From positions 248,001-312,000 of the forward strand of contig JAIXSM010000027.1 of NCBI GenBank assembly GCA_027484655.1: a DNA stretch of 64,000 nucleotides, given 5' to 3'. Positions 1 to 9,370 of the stretch are shown here, piece by piece. Numbering within the stretch: the stretch's first letter is position 1; each line of letters starts with the position of its first letter. The notes under the pieces were generated by a model. The model was not told where the DNA came from. It did no database searches and was given only the letters and a program-made list of their open reading frames with translations. The DNA comes from Hyphomicrobiales bacterium (GTDB taxonomy: Bacteria > Pseudomonadota > Alphaproteobacteria > Rhizobiales > Beijerinckiaceae). The position numbers and the translations under genes are program-made.

Positions 1-36
1 TTTCTGTTTTCATCTGACCTGAAGCCGTGCGGCAGG

Positions 37-64
37 TTGACCGCGCGTTCGCCTCGTCTATGAT
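37..64 (+). promoter_or_regulatory. sigma-70-type promoter of the tRNA-Leu gene
   Basis: TTGACC at 37-42 and TATGAT at 59-64 are separated by 16 bases. The expected start would lie around base 71, about a dozen bases before the mature tRNA. Both hexamers are close to the sigma-70 consensus, so this is one of the clearest promoters in the window. Confidence 0.75.
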
Positions 65-82
65 CCGCGCTCCGCGTAAGCG

Positions 83-167
83 GCCCCTGTGGCGGAATTG
101 GTAGACGCGCTCGACTCAAAATCGAGTTCCGCAAGGAGTGCTGGTTCGATCCCGGCCAGGGGCACCA
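83..167 (+). tRNA. tRNA-Leu (anticodon CAA)
   Basis: An 85-base cloverleaf can be drawn by eye. The acceptor stem GCCCCTG (83-89) pairs with CAGGGGC (157-163), followed by discriminator A and an encoded CCA end (165-167). The anticodon stem CTCGA/TCGAG (110-114/122-126) encloses the loop CTCAAAA, giving anticodon CAA at 117-119, which reads UUG. A long variable arm, as expected of class II leucine tRNAs, precedes a normal T arm with GGTTCGATCCC. It has its own promoter just upstream. Confidence 0.97.
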
Positions 168-233
168 CGCCGACGTCCGTTTTTTGCAGTCATCGTCTCC
201 TGCTTGTGTCGGCTCCCGACCGGGAGAGGTAGA

Positions 234-1475
234 TCATGGCCTGTTCGCGATGGCGAGCACGCTGCGCAGCAATAGGTCGGCTCCCGCCCGCGCCCAGTGG
301 GGATGGATGTGCTCCGCCTCGTTGTGGCTCAGCCCGTCCACACAGGGCGTGAAGATCATCGCCGCCGGGGCGATGCGCGCCATGTGACACGCGTCATGTC
401 CGGCGCCCGACACGATGTCGCGTCCCGAAAGGCCCAGCGTGCGGGCCTGCGCGCGAATGATCTCGAGAAGGCCGGCGTCGAACGCCACAGGCGCAAACGC
501 CGAGGTCTGCTCAAGCCCGCCGTCCAGCCCGAACTCGTTCAGCCTTTGCTCGAAGGCCTGACGCGCCTCAAAGTCCATGCGGGCGAGGGTGTCGGCGTCC
601 GGGTGGCGCACGTCGATGGTGAAGCGCGTCTCACCGGGCACCACGTTGCGGGAGTTGGGCGTCACCTCGATCCGGCCGACGGTCGCAACGCCATGGGGCG
701 CATGCCGCCCCGCGAGGGCTTGCAGATCGCCGATAAAGGCGGCGGTCCCCGCCAGCGCGTCGCGTCGCAGGCGCATGGGCGTCGCCCCCGCGTGCCCTTC
801 GCAGCCGCGCATGTGCGCGTCGTACCAGACGAGACCCTGCCCGCCCGTGACGAAGCCGACATCGTAGCCTTCCTCCTCCAGCACCGGCCCCTGCTCGATG
901 TGCAATTCGAGGTAGGAGTCGATGACGCGCCCGCCGACGGGCGCGCCCGCGTCCAGCCCAAGGCGCGCGAGTTCGTCGGCGAGCACGGCGCCTTCGGGGC
1001 TGCGCGCCGCCAGCGCGGCTTCCCGCGTCAGTACGCCGGCGAACACCGCCGAGCCCAGCATGACGGGCGTGAAGCGGCAGCCCTCTTCGTTGGTCCAGTT
1101 CACGATTTCGAGCGGCCGCCGCAGCCGCACGCCGGCCTCATTGAGGGTGCGCACAACCTCGAGGCCCGCAAGCACGCCGAGCACGCCGTCGAACTTGCCC
1201 CCGGTTGGCTGGGTGTCGAGGTGCGACCCGATCAGCACCGGCGGCAGATTCTCGCGTCCCGGAAGGCGTGCGAACATCGACCCGAGACCATCCACCTGAA
1301 CGCTCATTCCCGCAGCCTCGCACCAGCGGGCGAACAGGGCGCGTCCTTCGCCATCTTCCGGCGTCAACGCCTGACGGTTGCAGCCCCCGTTCGCCGTGGC
1401 GCCGATTTCCGCCATGGTCATCAGGCTCTCCCAGAGCCGCTGGGCGTCGATGCGCATGTTGTGGGTTGGTGTCAT
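234..1475 (-). CDS. M20-family amidohydrolase: N-carbamoyl-L-amino-acid hydrolase / allantoate amidohydrolase type
   Basis: A 413-residue cytosolic zinc-dependent amidase that hydrolyses an N-carbamoyl amino acid, ureidoglycolate-like or related amide. Family hallmarks are the metal ligands H85 and D97 around GSHLDTQPTGGKFDG, the NEEG motif at 129-132 and H192 in ELHIEQG. A C-terminal SGAGHDACHMA and an HNEAEH motif complete the active site. The length matches the family (about 410). The frame stays open far upstream, but homology begins only at MRIDAQRLW, so ATG 1473-1475 or the ATG at 1455-1457 is the likely start; neither has a strong ribosome site. It is divergent from the Rieske oxygenase gene. 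The exact substrate cannot be told. Confidence 0.88.
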   Translation of the reverse strand: MTPTHNMRIDAQRLWESLMTMAEIGATANGGCNRQALTPEDGEGRALFARWCEAAGMSVQVDGLGSMFARLPGRENLPPVLIGSHLDTQPTGGKFDGVLGVLAGLEVVRTLNEAGVRLRRPLEIVNWTNEEGCRFTPVMLGSAVFAGVLTREAALAARSPEGAVLADELARLGLDAGAPVGGRVIDSYLELHIEQGPVLEEEGYDVGFVTGGQGLVWYDAHMRGCEGHAGATPMRLRRDALAGTAAFIGDLQALAGRHAPHGVATVGRIEVTPNSRNVVPGETRFTIDVRHPDADTLARMDFEARQAFEQRLNEFGLDGGLEQTSAFAPVAFDAGLLEIIRAQARTLGLSGRDIVSGAGHDACHMARIAPAAMIFTPCVDGLSHNEAEHIHPHWARAGADLLLRSVLAIANRP

Positions 1476-1667
1476 GCAGGTCTCGGGGGAAATGGCGCAC
1501 CGGGCGTCAGCGGACGCATTTTCGCCTATTCGCGAGGGCGTGGGAAGAAGCTGCGCTGCGCCGACGCTCCCGGCCGCTTGCAAGGCGGGTCGTGATGTTG
1601 CACGCTTTCGGCAGATCGTCGCCGCACAGAACGGCGCGCCGAGGAAACGTCGAGAAGGAGTTTGGGC

Positions 1668-2939
1668 ATGCTGCGCCCGGAAGACAACGTGAAGATCACC
1701 CGTGTCGGCCCCGGCACGCCGTGCGGCGAGTTGATGCGGCGTTACTGGCAGCCGTTCCTGCTGTCTTCCGAGCTTCCCGAGGCTGATTGTCCGCCGGTTC
1801 GCGTCCGCCTGCTGTGTGAGGATCTCGTCGCCTTCCGTGACACTGACGGGCGCGTGGGCCTCATCGACGCCCATTGCCCGCATCGCCGCGCGCCCATGTT
1901 CTTTGGCCGTAACGAAGAGTGCGGGATGCGCTGCGTCTATCATGGCTGGAAGTTCGACCGGAACGGCGATTGCGTCGATATGCCGTCCGAGCCGGCCGGT
2001 ACGCCGCTGCAGGCGCGCGTGAAGATCAAGGCCTATCCCACCTTCGAGGGAGGCGGCGTCGTGTGGGCGTACATGGGGCCGCGCGAGCATATGCCTGCGC
2101 CGCCGGACTATGAATGGATGCGCGCGCCCGAGACGCACCGGTTCGTCTCCAAGACCTATGAGGACTGCAACTTCCTGCAGGCGCTCGAAGGCGGGCTCGA
2201 CACGGCGCACTCGAGCTACGCGCACAATAACGACATCGCCAACCGCAACATGCCGCGCAACCGTGACAAGGCGCCGAGGCTCGACGTGGAGCTGACGGAC
2301 TACGGCTATCGCTACATCTCCACGCGCCGCACCGGCGACAGCGGCTCCTATGTGCGCGTTTATCAGTACATCATGCCCGCACAGCAGATTCGCGGCAGCA
2401 TCATCAAGATCGAGGGAGGCCGATCCGACAGGCCCCGTTTCGACGGCCATATCTGGGTGCCCATCGATGACGAAAGCTGCTTCGTCTTCAATACAATGTA
2501 TAGTTACGACGCGAATGCGCCCCTGTCGCACGATTTCGTGATGGCGTTCGAATCGCGCGCCGGGCGTGGTCCCGAGCATCACGAGCCAGGCACGTTCAGG
2601 CTTCTGGCGAACAGGAGCAACGATTACTTCATCGACCGCCATGTCCAGAAAACGCAGACCTTCACGGGCATCGCGGGGGTGAACACGCAGGACTACGCGC
2701 TGCAGGAAGGCATGGGCGCAATCGTCGACCGCAGCCTCGAGAACCTCGGCACGTCGGACAAGGCCATCGTCGCCATGCGTCGCATGATGCTGCGCTCGAT
2801 CGATGCGGTGGCCCGCGGCGAGGATCCGCCGGGCGTTGATCCCGCTATCCACGGTCAGGTTCGTCCTTACGATGATTACCTGCCCGACGGCGCCGACTGG
2901 CGCCAGTTGTTCGAGAAAGAACTCGCCGCGAAGTGGTGA
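1668..2939 (+). CDS. Rieske non-heme iron aromatic-ring-hydroxylating oxygenase, alpha subunit (phthalate 4,5-dioxygenase-like)
   Basis: A 423-residue terminal oxygenase that would insert oxygen into an aromatic or related substrate using electrons from a separate reductase. The Rieske [2Fe-2S] ligands are C70/H72 and C89/H92 (CPHR and CVYHGW). The mononuclear iron site is visible as D178, H181 and H186 in LDTAHSSYAH. ATG at 1668 is preferred over the in-frame TTG at 1662 because AAGGAG (1655-1660) lies seven bases before it. No reductase or ferredoxin gene is adjacent, so electron partners are encoded elsewhere. A TctC-like binding protein follows 44 bases later, suggesting an uptake-plus-oxidation unit. 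Substrate unknown. Confidence 0.88.
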   Translation: MLRPEDNVKITRVGPGTPCGELMRRYWQPFLLSSELPEADCPPVRVRLLCEDLVAFRDTDGRVGLIDAHCPHRRAPMFFGRNEECGMRCVYHGWKFDRNGDCVDMPSEPAGTPLQARVKIKAYPTFEGGGVVWAYMGPREHMPAPPDYEWMRAPETHRFVSKTYEDCNFLQALEGGLDTAHSSYAHNNDIANRNMPRNRDKAPRLDVELTDYGYRYISTRRTGDSGSYVRVYQYIMPAQQIRGSIIKIEGGRSDRPRFDGHIWVPIDDESCFVFNTMYSYDANAPLSHDFVMAFESRAGRGPEHHEPGTFRLLANRSNDYFIDRHVQKTQTFTGIAGVNTQDYALQEGMGAIVDRSLENLGTSDKAIVAMRRMMLRSIDAVARGEDPPGVDPAIHGQVRPYDDYLPDGADWRQLFEKELAAKW

Positions 2940-2983
2940 GCCGCCGCAACTGCTGAAAACAACGAATTCGGGGGAGTAACGCC

Positions 2984-4081
2984 ATGACGCAAGGCATAGG
3001 GCGTGCGCTGCGCAGGAGCTTGCGTGCGGGGCTTCTTGCGGGGATCGCCTGCGTGAGCGCAGCGGCGGGGGCTGCGGCGCAGGAGTTTTACAAGGGCAAG
3101 ACGGTGACGATGATCATCCCGTCTTCGGCAGCAGGCGGGTACGACACCTACGCCCGACTGCTGGCCCGCCATATCGGCCAGCACCTTCCCGGCAGGCCTG
3201 ACGTCGTGCCGCAGAACATGCCCGGCGCCGGCGGCAAGGTGGCAGTCGCTTACATGGCGAACGCGGCGGCGAAGGACGGAACGGTGATCGCCGGCAGCTA
3301 TCCGCAGGCGCTCACCGAGGCCGCCTTCGGCCGCAAGGAGCTCGTGCGGTACGACGCGCGCGCGCTCACGTATCTCGGCAGCATGAACGGCGAGCCCTAC
3401 TATTGCTTCGCCCGCGCCGACGCGCCCGTGCAGACGCTTGATGACCTGAAGACGAAGGAGTTGATCGTCGGCGCCACGGGGCAGGGCTCGTCCACCACCA
3501 TCTCGCCGGCGCTCCTCAACAATCTCATCGGTACGCGCTTCAAAGTGATTACCGGCTATCCCGGCTCCACGGAAGTGGTTCTCGCGGTGCTCCGGAACGA
3601 GGTGCATGGATGGTGCGGCATGGGCTGGAGCGCCATCCAGGGCGCTATTGCGGCTGAAATCGACAAGGGCGCCGTCCGTATTCTGTTTCAGGAGAACGGC
3701 GAGCCCAACGACCGGGTGCGTGAGATGAAACTTGCGCGCGCCACGGATCTTGCGCCGACTGCGGAAGACAGAAAGATCATGGACCTGATCTACTCCCAGC
3801 AGCTTTATGGGCGCCCGTTTTTCGCCCCGCCGGGTATTCCCGCCGCGCGCGTCGCCGAGTTGCGCGCCGCATTCGATGCGGCTCTGGCTGATCCGCGACT
3901 CGTGGCTGACGCAAAGCGCCTCAACCTCGAGCTGCGGTCCATGTCCGGGCTGGAGTTGCAGCGGCACATCGAGGATCTCTACACGACGTCTGAGGCGGTG
4001 CTGGCGCGCGCCCGGGCTGCGCTGGAGCCGGGCAAGGCCATGCAGCAGGCCCTGCCCGGATCGAAGCCGGCGGCGGAGTAG
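2984..4081 (+). CDS. TctC/Bug-like extracytoplasmic solute-binding protein
   Basis: A 365-residue secreted binding protein of the tripartite tricarboxylate transporter (TctC, Bug) fold, expected to catch a carboxylate or aromatic acid in the periplasm. A Sec signal peptide covers about residues 1-33, ending in an alanine-rich AAAQ. The mature part starts with FYKGKTVTMIIPS and carries the family features AAGGYDTYARLLARH and PGAGG. GGGGGAG sits before the ATG. No TctA or TctB membrane genes are adjacent, so it is an orphan binding protein. It belongs to the FYKG subgroup that also includes the products at 4090 and 48414. It ends nine bases from the convergent next gene. Confidence 0.85.
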   Translation: MTQGIGRALRRSLRAGLLAGIACVSAAAGAAAQEFYKGKTVTMIIPSSAAGGYDTYARLLARHIGQHLPGRPDVVPQNMPGAGGKVAVAYMANAAAKDGTVIAGSYPQALTEAAFGRKELVRYDARALTYLGSMNGEPYYCFARADAPVQTLDDLKTKELIVGATGQGSSTTISPALLNNLIGTRFKVITGYPGSTEVVLAVLRNEVHGWCGMGWSAIQGAIAAEIDKGAVRILFQENGEPNDRVREMKLARATDLAPTAEDRKIMDLIYSQQLYGRPFFAPPGIPAARVAELRAAFDAALADPRLVADAKRLNLELRSMSGLELQRHIEDLYTTSEAVLARARAALEPGKAMQQALPGSKPAAE

Positions 4082-4089
4082 CGCTCGCG

Positions 4090-5103
4090 CTATTCGAGGA
4101 TTTTGCGCATGCGCTCGATCAGCGCCGGCGGCGTTGTGGCGATGCCGGCGATCATGCGTTGCAACTCCTCGCCGCTCATGGGGTTGAGGGGCGCTTTCGC
4201 CCGCTCAAGCTCGGCCCGGTACTCGGCGTCCTGCGTGGACATCTTCATGAAGGCTTCGCGCAGCAGTCGGGCGCGCTCGGCCGGCAGGTTAGGGGGCGCG
4301 ATGAACGAGCGGCCGACCTCGGCGCCCGTCACATAAAAGTCGAGGATCCGCTTGTCGTCAGGGTTCGCCGCGAGTTCGATCACAGACGGCGTGTCGGGCA
4401 GCGCCGCCAGCCGCTTTGTGTTGAACTGCACAAGAATGTTCACGCGCTTGTTTTCAAGCCACTCCGGCTTGCTTGCGCTGAGAGTGTCCCAGGATGTGAA
4501 CGCAGCATCGACCTCGCCGCGCTCCATGGCGAGCAGCGCATTCGCGGACGCCTGATATCCTGCGATGATCTTGAACCTCGCGTTTGCGAGACCATTCAGC
4601 AGCCGCGGCCATCCCTCCGAAGGTGAGCCGGGGCCGGTGCTGGCGATGGGCGTCTCCCGCGTGAGCGCATCCTTGAACGTGCGCGTGCCCGACGTGTGCC
4701 ACGTCATCATCAGCTCGGTGATGTTCGTCGAGCGGCCGATCCACGTGAACTCGGACGACTTGAACATGATGCCCTGGGAGCCCAGCGCCTCCTCCAGCGC
4801 AATGGCCTGCGAGACGGTTCCCATCGCGGTCCCATCCCGGGGCGCCACGGAATAAAGATAGTTCGCGGCGCGGAAACTGCCGGCGCCCTGCATGGTCTGG
4901 GCGACGATGGTGGGCGCGCCCGGGATATGCTTGCCCAGGTGCCGCGCGAGGGTGCGCGCGTAGAGGTCGTAGCTGCCCCCCGGTGCAAACCCGATGTACA
5001 GGTTGATGGTGCGGCCTTTGTAGAAATCCTCCTGCGCCTGCGCGAACTGGCACCCGGCGAGCAGCATGGCGGCTGCGCTCGCAACGGCCTTGAGTTTGCT
5101 CAT
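4090..5103 (-). CDS. TctC/Bug-like extracytoplasmic solute-binding protein (paralogue)
   Basis: A 337-residue homologue of the preceding binding protein on the opposite strand. The N-terminus MLLAGCQFAQAQ could be processed either as a lipoprotein (LAGC) or by signal peptidase I at AQA, so membrane anchoring is undecided. Mature-protein features are DFYKGRTINLYIGFAPGG, YDLYARTLARHLGKHIPG and a QGAG loop. GGGGGAGGAAC lies before the start. It has no adjacent TctAB genes. Two convergent copies of related binding proteins argue for duplication and specialisation, or for a sensing role rather than dedicated transport; that is inference. Confidence 0.85.
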   Translation of the reverse strand: MSKLKAVASAAAMLLAGCQFAQAQEDFYKGRTINLYIGFAPGGSYDLYARTLARHLGKHIPGAPTIVAQTMQGAGSFRAANYLYSVAPRDGTAMGTVSQAIALEEALGSQGIMFKSSEFTWIGRSTNITELMMTWHTSGTRTFKDALTRETPIASTGPGSPSEGWPRLLNGLANARFKIIAGYQASANALLAMERGEVDAAFTSWDTLSASKPEWLENKRVNILVQFNTKRLAALPDTPSVIELAANPDDKRILDFYVTGAEVGRSFIAPPNLPAERARLLREAFMKMSTQDAEYRAELERAKAPLNPMSGEELQRMIAGIATTPPALIERMRKILE

Positions 5104-5223
5104 GTGTTCCTCCCCCTTCTTTTAAGCGCGCGCACTTCACGGCGCCGCCGCCCGGTTGGCAAGAGGGCGGTTGGCAAGAGGGCGCTGGACAAGGGCCCGG
5201 TCGCAGAGAGCCGTCAGGGGGGC

Positions 5224-6780
5224 TCATGGTTTGCGGCGGACGCAGATCGTCTCCTTGTTGCCGACGGGCAGCGGACAGCGCTCCCACGCGCCGGACGCCA
5301 TGGCGCGCGGCATCAGGCCGTAGATGACGCCCTCCCAGTCGATCACGAAGTCGATGCCCGCCTTGTCCAGATACTCCTCGACGCGCTTCGCGCGCATGGC
5401 GGCGAGCGCCTCGACGTTCACCTTGCCGTCGAGGTTGATGACGTTCTCGTTGTAGAAGCCGACCACGCCGCTCTGGAACGCTCCCACGCGGGCGTCCTTC
5501 GGCAGATGCGCCGCCACGTAGCCCGCGGCGACTGAATGCCCATCGCTGACGCCGCCGGAATGGTGCGCCCGCCACGCGGCGTAACCGTTCACCGAGACGA
5601 GCAGAAGGACGACTGTCGCCGCGAAAGGCGCCCTTGCGCGCAGGGGCAGGCGCGCCGCCGCCGCTCCCGTCGCGAGCAGCGCCAGAACCGCCATCGGCGC
5701 CGTGTAGCGGGCGTAAAAGTGAGCCGCCCAGAAAAATGTCACGTAGACGAATGGCAGGGCGAGCAACCCGATCGCCCAGGCGGACAGGGTGAGTCCGGCG
5801 CCCGGGCGCCAGAGCGGGCCCTTCTTGCCGCGCGCGGCCGCCGCCAGCAGCGCTCCGGCGCAAACCATCGCCGCCAGCGCAGCAAGCGGATCGTAGGAGA
5901 TCGGCGCCCATGGGGCGAGGTTCTGGGCGACTGAGAGAAGCATCGTCTCAGATCGCCCCGCCGCGCTGCCCCAATCGATCAGGCTGGCCTGCGCCGGTCC
6001 CGAGGATGGCATGAACGTGCCGCTGACGCTGCGCACCCACAGGAACCAGGGTGCGGTGATCGCAAGGGCGACGACGCCCGCAAGGGCCGCCGGCGCGAAG
6101 CCGATGCGCCCGCGCAGAAACAGGATGCCGAACGCGATGGCGGCAACAAGCCCGAAGTCGATGCGGGCGAGCCCGCACAGACCCACCAGAACCCCAAGCG
6201 CCAGCGCCGAGGGCATCGACACAGGGGCGCCGCGCAAGCGCTCCAGCGTCGCGCCCACGAGCGCGGCGACGAGGGCAAGATAAAGCCCCGTCTCCAGGCC
6301 ATAGGTGAACGTCCGAAACAGGTAGAAACTCAGGAGCGCGCCGACGAAGGCGATGGTGACGGCGCTCTCGCGATCGGCGTCCTCGTGCAGGGCGAGGCGC
6401 ATGCTGCGGGCGACAAGGGCGGCGAAGACGAACGCGTTGAGCCCCCCGAACAGGATCATGGCGCGGGCGAACTCAAACTTGCCGCCGCCGAGCAATTGCA
6501 CCATCCATGCGACGCCAGCCAGCACGAAGGTCATCAGCGGCTGGATGCCGGTCACCACCTCGCCGAAGTTGGCGGTCAGGCCCTCTCCCCGGGCCAGGTT
6601 CCACGCCACCAGCATGAGATAGTACCCGTCCTCCCCCACCGGCTGGTCCGAGAGGTAGGGAAACGCCATTCCGGTGGCGAGGCTGGAGGGAAACCCCGCC
6701 AGGGCCCCGAAGGCGAGAAGAAGGGTGTAGCCCAGAGCGATGGCGGCGGCGGCCGCCCTCAGAATGACCATGTGTGACAC
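5224..6780 (-). CDS. Polytopic membrane protein, GT-C-like glycosyltransferase (putative)
   Basis: A 518-residue inner-membrane protein with about ten hydrophobic segments and a soluble C-terminal part. Near the N-terminus is an acidic loop (QPVGEDGYY) at the place where GT-C lipid-linked sugar transferases keep their catalytic acid. The C-terminal stretch QSGVVGFYNENVINLDGKVN resembles the Q-G-G-NLDG-VN pattern that I associate with GT-C-type proteins. AGGTG precedes the start. No polysaccharide genes are adjacent, so the acceptor is unknown. The GT-C assignment rests on topology and these two motifs only. Confidence 0.6.
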   Translation of the reverse strand: MSHMVILRAAAAAIALGYTLLLAFGALAGFPSSLATGMAFPYLSDQPVGEDGYYLMLVAWNLARGEGLTANFGEVVTGIQPLMTFVLAGVAWMVQLLGGGKFEFARAMILFGGLNAFVFAALVARSMRLALHEDADRESAVTIAFVGALLSFYLFRTFTYGLETGLYLALVAALVGATLERLRGAPVSMPSALALGVLVGLCGLARIDFGLVAAIAFGILFLRGRIGFAPAALAGVVALAITAPWFLWVRSVSGTFMPSSGPAQASLIDWGSAAGRSETMLLSVAQNLAPWAPISYDPLAALAAMVCAGALLAAAARGKKGPLWRPGAGLTLSAWAIGLLALPFVYVTFFWAAHFYARYTAPMAVLALLATGAAAARLPLRARAPFAATVVLLLVSVNGYAAWRAHHSGGVSDGHSVAAGYVAAHLPKDARVGAFQSGVVGFYNENVINLDGKVNVEALAAMRAKRVEEYLDKAGIDFVIDWEGVIYGLMPRAMASGAWERCPLPVGNKETICVRRKP

Positions 6781-6856
6781 CTGCTGACGGCGGGATCACC
6801 GGATTTATGTATCGCCGCCGCGTTGCAACAAGGGCGCCCGCCCATTCCGCCAGCGA

Positions 6857-8692
6857 TCATCTGCGAAGATCGCCATCGCGACCACGCCGCAGGATCTCGC
6901 GCAGCCTGCCGACGATGGTGAGCGGGCGGTTGACGATGGAGCCCGGGCTGCCGGCGTCCTTGCGCACCACTGCGATTTCGCGCGTATGGAACGCTTCCAG
7001 CCCCGGGCGGAGCCCCGCGTGAAGAATGGTCGCAGCAGGAAGCTCCGTCGTGAGCAACTCCATCAGACGCGACTGGCTCGGCTCATCCAGCGCCGATGTC
7101 GGCTCGTCAAGGATGAGAATATCGGGTTTGGCCAGCAGGGCCCGGCAGAAGCCGATGCGCTGGGCATCGGCCGGTGAGAGCGTTGCGCTCCAGTCCTCCT
7201 CGGCGTCCAGCCTGTCGGCGAGATGGCGCAGACCGCATCGGGACAGGATGGATTTCATCGCCGCGTCCGTCGCCTTGTGGTCGCCAGCGGGATAGGCGAG
7301 GGCTTTCCGCAGGGGGCCGGGCGGCAGGTAGGGCCGCTGGGGGATGAAGGCGATGGCCGCGCCTACAGGCATCAGGATCGTTCCCTCGCCCCAGGGCCAA
7401 AGGCCCGCCAGCGCCCGTATGAAGGTGCTCTTGCCACTGCCGCTGGCGCCCTGGAAAAGCACCTTCTCGCCCCGCCCGATGGTGACGCTTGCATCCTCGA
7501 TGATGGTGTCGCCGTTCGAAAGGGCGATGCTGAGATTTTCGATCCGGATCGCGTCGTCGGGACTTTCGCCGATGGTGATCCCGGCCGCGCGCGCGCTTGT
7601 GGCGTCGAGTTCGTCCAGCAGGTCGTGGAGACCGGCTACCCGTCGGGCGGAGCCGAACCAGTCGGCGATGAAGATTGCGTTGTCGGAGAGCCAGCCAAGG
7701 GCGGTTTGCACCTGAATGAACGCGCCCGCCACAAGCATCATGTCGCCCAGGGTCATCTCCCCGGACGCGTACTTCGGCGCCATCAACAGCAGGGGCGTGA
7801 TGGGGACGAGCGCCGTGTTGGAAGCGTTGATGAGGCCCACCCGCGCCCGGTCCCGGATAACCCCATACCAGCGGGCGACCACCTCGCGCAGGCTCTCGTC
7901 CAGAAGTGCGCGCTCGTCGTTCTCGCCATTGATGAGCGCGATCGGTTCCGCAGCGTCGCGCACGCGCGTCAGCTCATAGCGAAACCGGGCTTCCGCCGCC
8001 CCTTTCTGCTCCACGCTGCGCACCAGCGGTCTGGCGGTCAGCCAGGTGAGGCCGGAAAGCGCGAGCGAGTAGATAACGCTCACCAGCACCATGTAGCCCG
8101 GTATCTCGAAGCCAAAGATCACCAGCGATCCGGCCGCCCACCAAAGGACGCCGATAAATCCCACTGCTGTGATCAGGGAGATGATCACGCCGCCAGCCAG
8201 ATCGACCAGCAACTCAATGGCGACCCGGCCGTCCTCGGCGATGCGCGCTTCCGGCGTTTCGCCATGGTGAAGAGTCGACAGCCTGTAGAACCTGCGTTCG
8301 GACAGCCACCGGGCGATCAGGCGCTCCGTCAACCACGTGCGCCAGCGCAGCTTCAAGCGTGTTTGCGCATGGATTTGCAGTACGGCGATCGCGGCGGCGG
8401 CCAGAACGATGAGCGCGATCAGCCAGATCGCGCGCCAGAGCGTGGGCGCGTCCATGTTCTCCAGCGCGTCGAAAAAGTACTTTTGCCATGCGTTTCCTGC
8501 ATACTTTATGGGAAAACTCGCAAGCAGAAGGGCGAGAAAGCTGGCGGTTAAAAGCCATGCGGCGCCGCTGTTGCTCCCCAACCAGAACCCGCCTGCGTGC
8601 TGCAGAAAGCGAAGTCCGGGCGACGAGCGTCCTCTGTGCGGCCCGCCCCGCGCTTCAGGCCCCGCGGCTTCCGTGACCGCCTGCTGCGACAT
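6857..8692 (-). CDS. ABC transporter with fused permease and ATPase (SbmA/BacA/YddA-like)
   Basis: A 611-residue half transporter. An N-terminal six-helix domain (about 45-370) with the WRTWLTERLIARWLSERRFYRL region, typical of the SbmA/BacA/YddA and peroxisomal ABCD group, is followed by an ATPase domain (about 395-585). Walker A is GASGSGKST and Walker B is DILILDEPTSALD. The signature position reads LSPADAQR rather than LSxGE, an unusual loss of the conserved glycine. It should work as a dimer in the inner membrane, with peptides or fatty-acyl compounds as possible cargo. The MarR gene is divergent and 186 bases away, so shared regulation is possible. Confidence 0.82.
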   Translation of the reverse strand: MSQQAVTEAAGPEARGGPHRGRSSPGLRFLQHAGGFWLGSNSGAAWLLTASFLALLLASFPIKYAGNAWQKYFFDALENMDAPTLWRAIWLIALIVLAAAAIAVLQIHAQTRLKLRWRTWLTERLIARWLSERRFYRLSTLHHGETPEARIAEDGRVAIELLVDLAGGVIISLITAVGFIGVLWWAAGSLVIFGFEIPGYMVLVSVIYSLALSGLTWLTARPLVRSVEQKGAAEARFRYELTRVRDAAEPIALINGENDERALLDESLREVVARWYGVIRDRARVGLINASNTALVPITPLLLMAPKYASGEMTLGDMMLVAGAFIQVQTALGWLSDNAIFIADWFGSARRVAGLHDLLDELDATSARAAGITIGESPDDAIRIENLSIALSNGDTIIEDASVTIGRGEKVLFQGASGSGKSTFIRALAGLWPWGEGTILMPVGAAIAFIPQRPYLPPGPLRKALAYPAGDHKATDAAMKSILSRCGLRHLADRLDAEEDWSATLSPADAQRIGFCRALLAKPDILILDEPTSALDEPSQSRLMELLTTELPAATILHAGLRPGLEAFHTREIAVVRKDAGSPGSIVNRPLTIVGRLREILRRGRDGDLRR

Positions 8693-8826
8693 AACCCCTC
8701 CGGCGCAGGTGCAACCATCTGCGCAGGCGAAGGTTCCGCGCCCGGGCTCGGGAAATGAGAAGTGTACCTGAGCGTTCTTGATCCCGCCGGCGTCGAGAGG
8801 CGTCCCGAAGCTTGTTTCAATTCAGG

Positions 8827-8862
8827 TTGACCGGACTTGTGAAAATGCTAAGTAATACTTAG
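8827..8862 (+). promoter_or_regulatory. MarR promoter with perfect palindromic operator
   Basis: TTGACC at 8827-8832 is followed 16 bases later by TAAGTA (8849-8854), a plausible promoter for the MarR gene at 8879. The -10 region is covered by a perfect 15-base palindrome at 8848-8862: CTAAGTA, a central A, then TACTTAG. This size and placement fit a MarR-dimer operator that represses its own gene and the following monooxygenase. It might also affect the divergent ABC transporter at 8692. Confidence 0.6.
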
Positions 8863-8878
8863 TTTTTCCGGTGAGCTG

Positions 8879-9367
8879 ATGTCTTCCGATCCCGCCGCCC
8901 CCACTGCCGACGCCTTGTCCCGGATCACAGGCGTTCGCCTGCGGCGCCTGCAGGCGTTGTTCGTCCGGCATTGGGCGTTGTTCTTCCGGTCGCGCGGCGT
9001 CGAGCTTTCGTCCGTTCAGGGCGGGTTGCTGTTGCTGATCCGGGAAAATCCCGGCCAGTCCCAGACCGCTTTCGCGCGTGTGCTGGACGTGGAGGCGCCG
9101 TCCCTCGCCCAGTCGCTTGCGCCGCTCGTGCAGGCCGGCCTTGTGCTTCGCTACCGCGCCGAGAACGACGCCCGCGCGATGGCGCTGCACCTCTCCAAGG
9201 CCGGCGAGGCGGTGGCCGCGACAATTTCCTCCGGGCAGCCGGAGCATGAGCAGCGGCTGCTTGAGGCGTTAACGCCGCAGGAGCGATCCACGCTGCTTGC
9301 GCTGCTCGACAAAGCTATCGCCGGCGCGGAGGCGTCCGTTGCATCGGCAGAAAAGGGTCAGGGGTAA
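8879..9367 (+). CDS. MarR-family transcriptional regulator
   Basis: A 162-residue winged-helix regulator. The DNA-binding core covers about residues 42-105, with the helix-turn-helix in QTAFARVLDVEAPSLAQSLAPLVQAGLV and a wing region after it. The ends form the dimerisation helices. The gene lies three bases before a FAD monooxygenase gene, so the two are surely one transcript. A perfect palindrome over its promoter (8848-8862) suggests autorepression relieved by an aromatic ligand, as in many MarR systems. The ligand is inferred, not shown. Confidence 0.88.
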   Translation: MSSDPAAPTADALSRITGVRLRRLQALFVRHWALFFRSRGVELSSVQGGLLLLIRENPGQSQTAFARVLDVEAPSLAQSLAPLVQAGLVLRYRAENDARAMALHLSKAGEAVAATISSGQPEHEQRLLEALTPQERSTLLALLDKAIAGAEASVASAEKGQG

Positions 9368-9370
9368 AAA

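Noticed and set aside
1476-2852. Long upstream extension of the minus-strand amidohydrolase frame across the Rieske gene
   Set aside because: The frame stays open only because of high GC; conserved amidohydrolase sequence begins near 1475, and the plus-strand Rieske gene with its metal ligands occupies this stretch.
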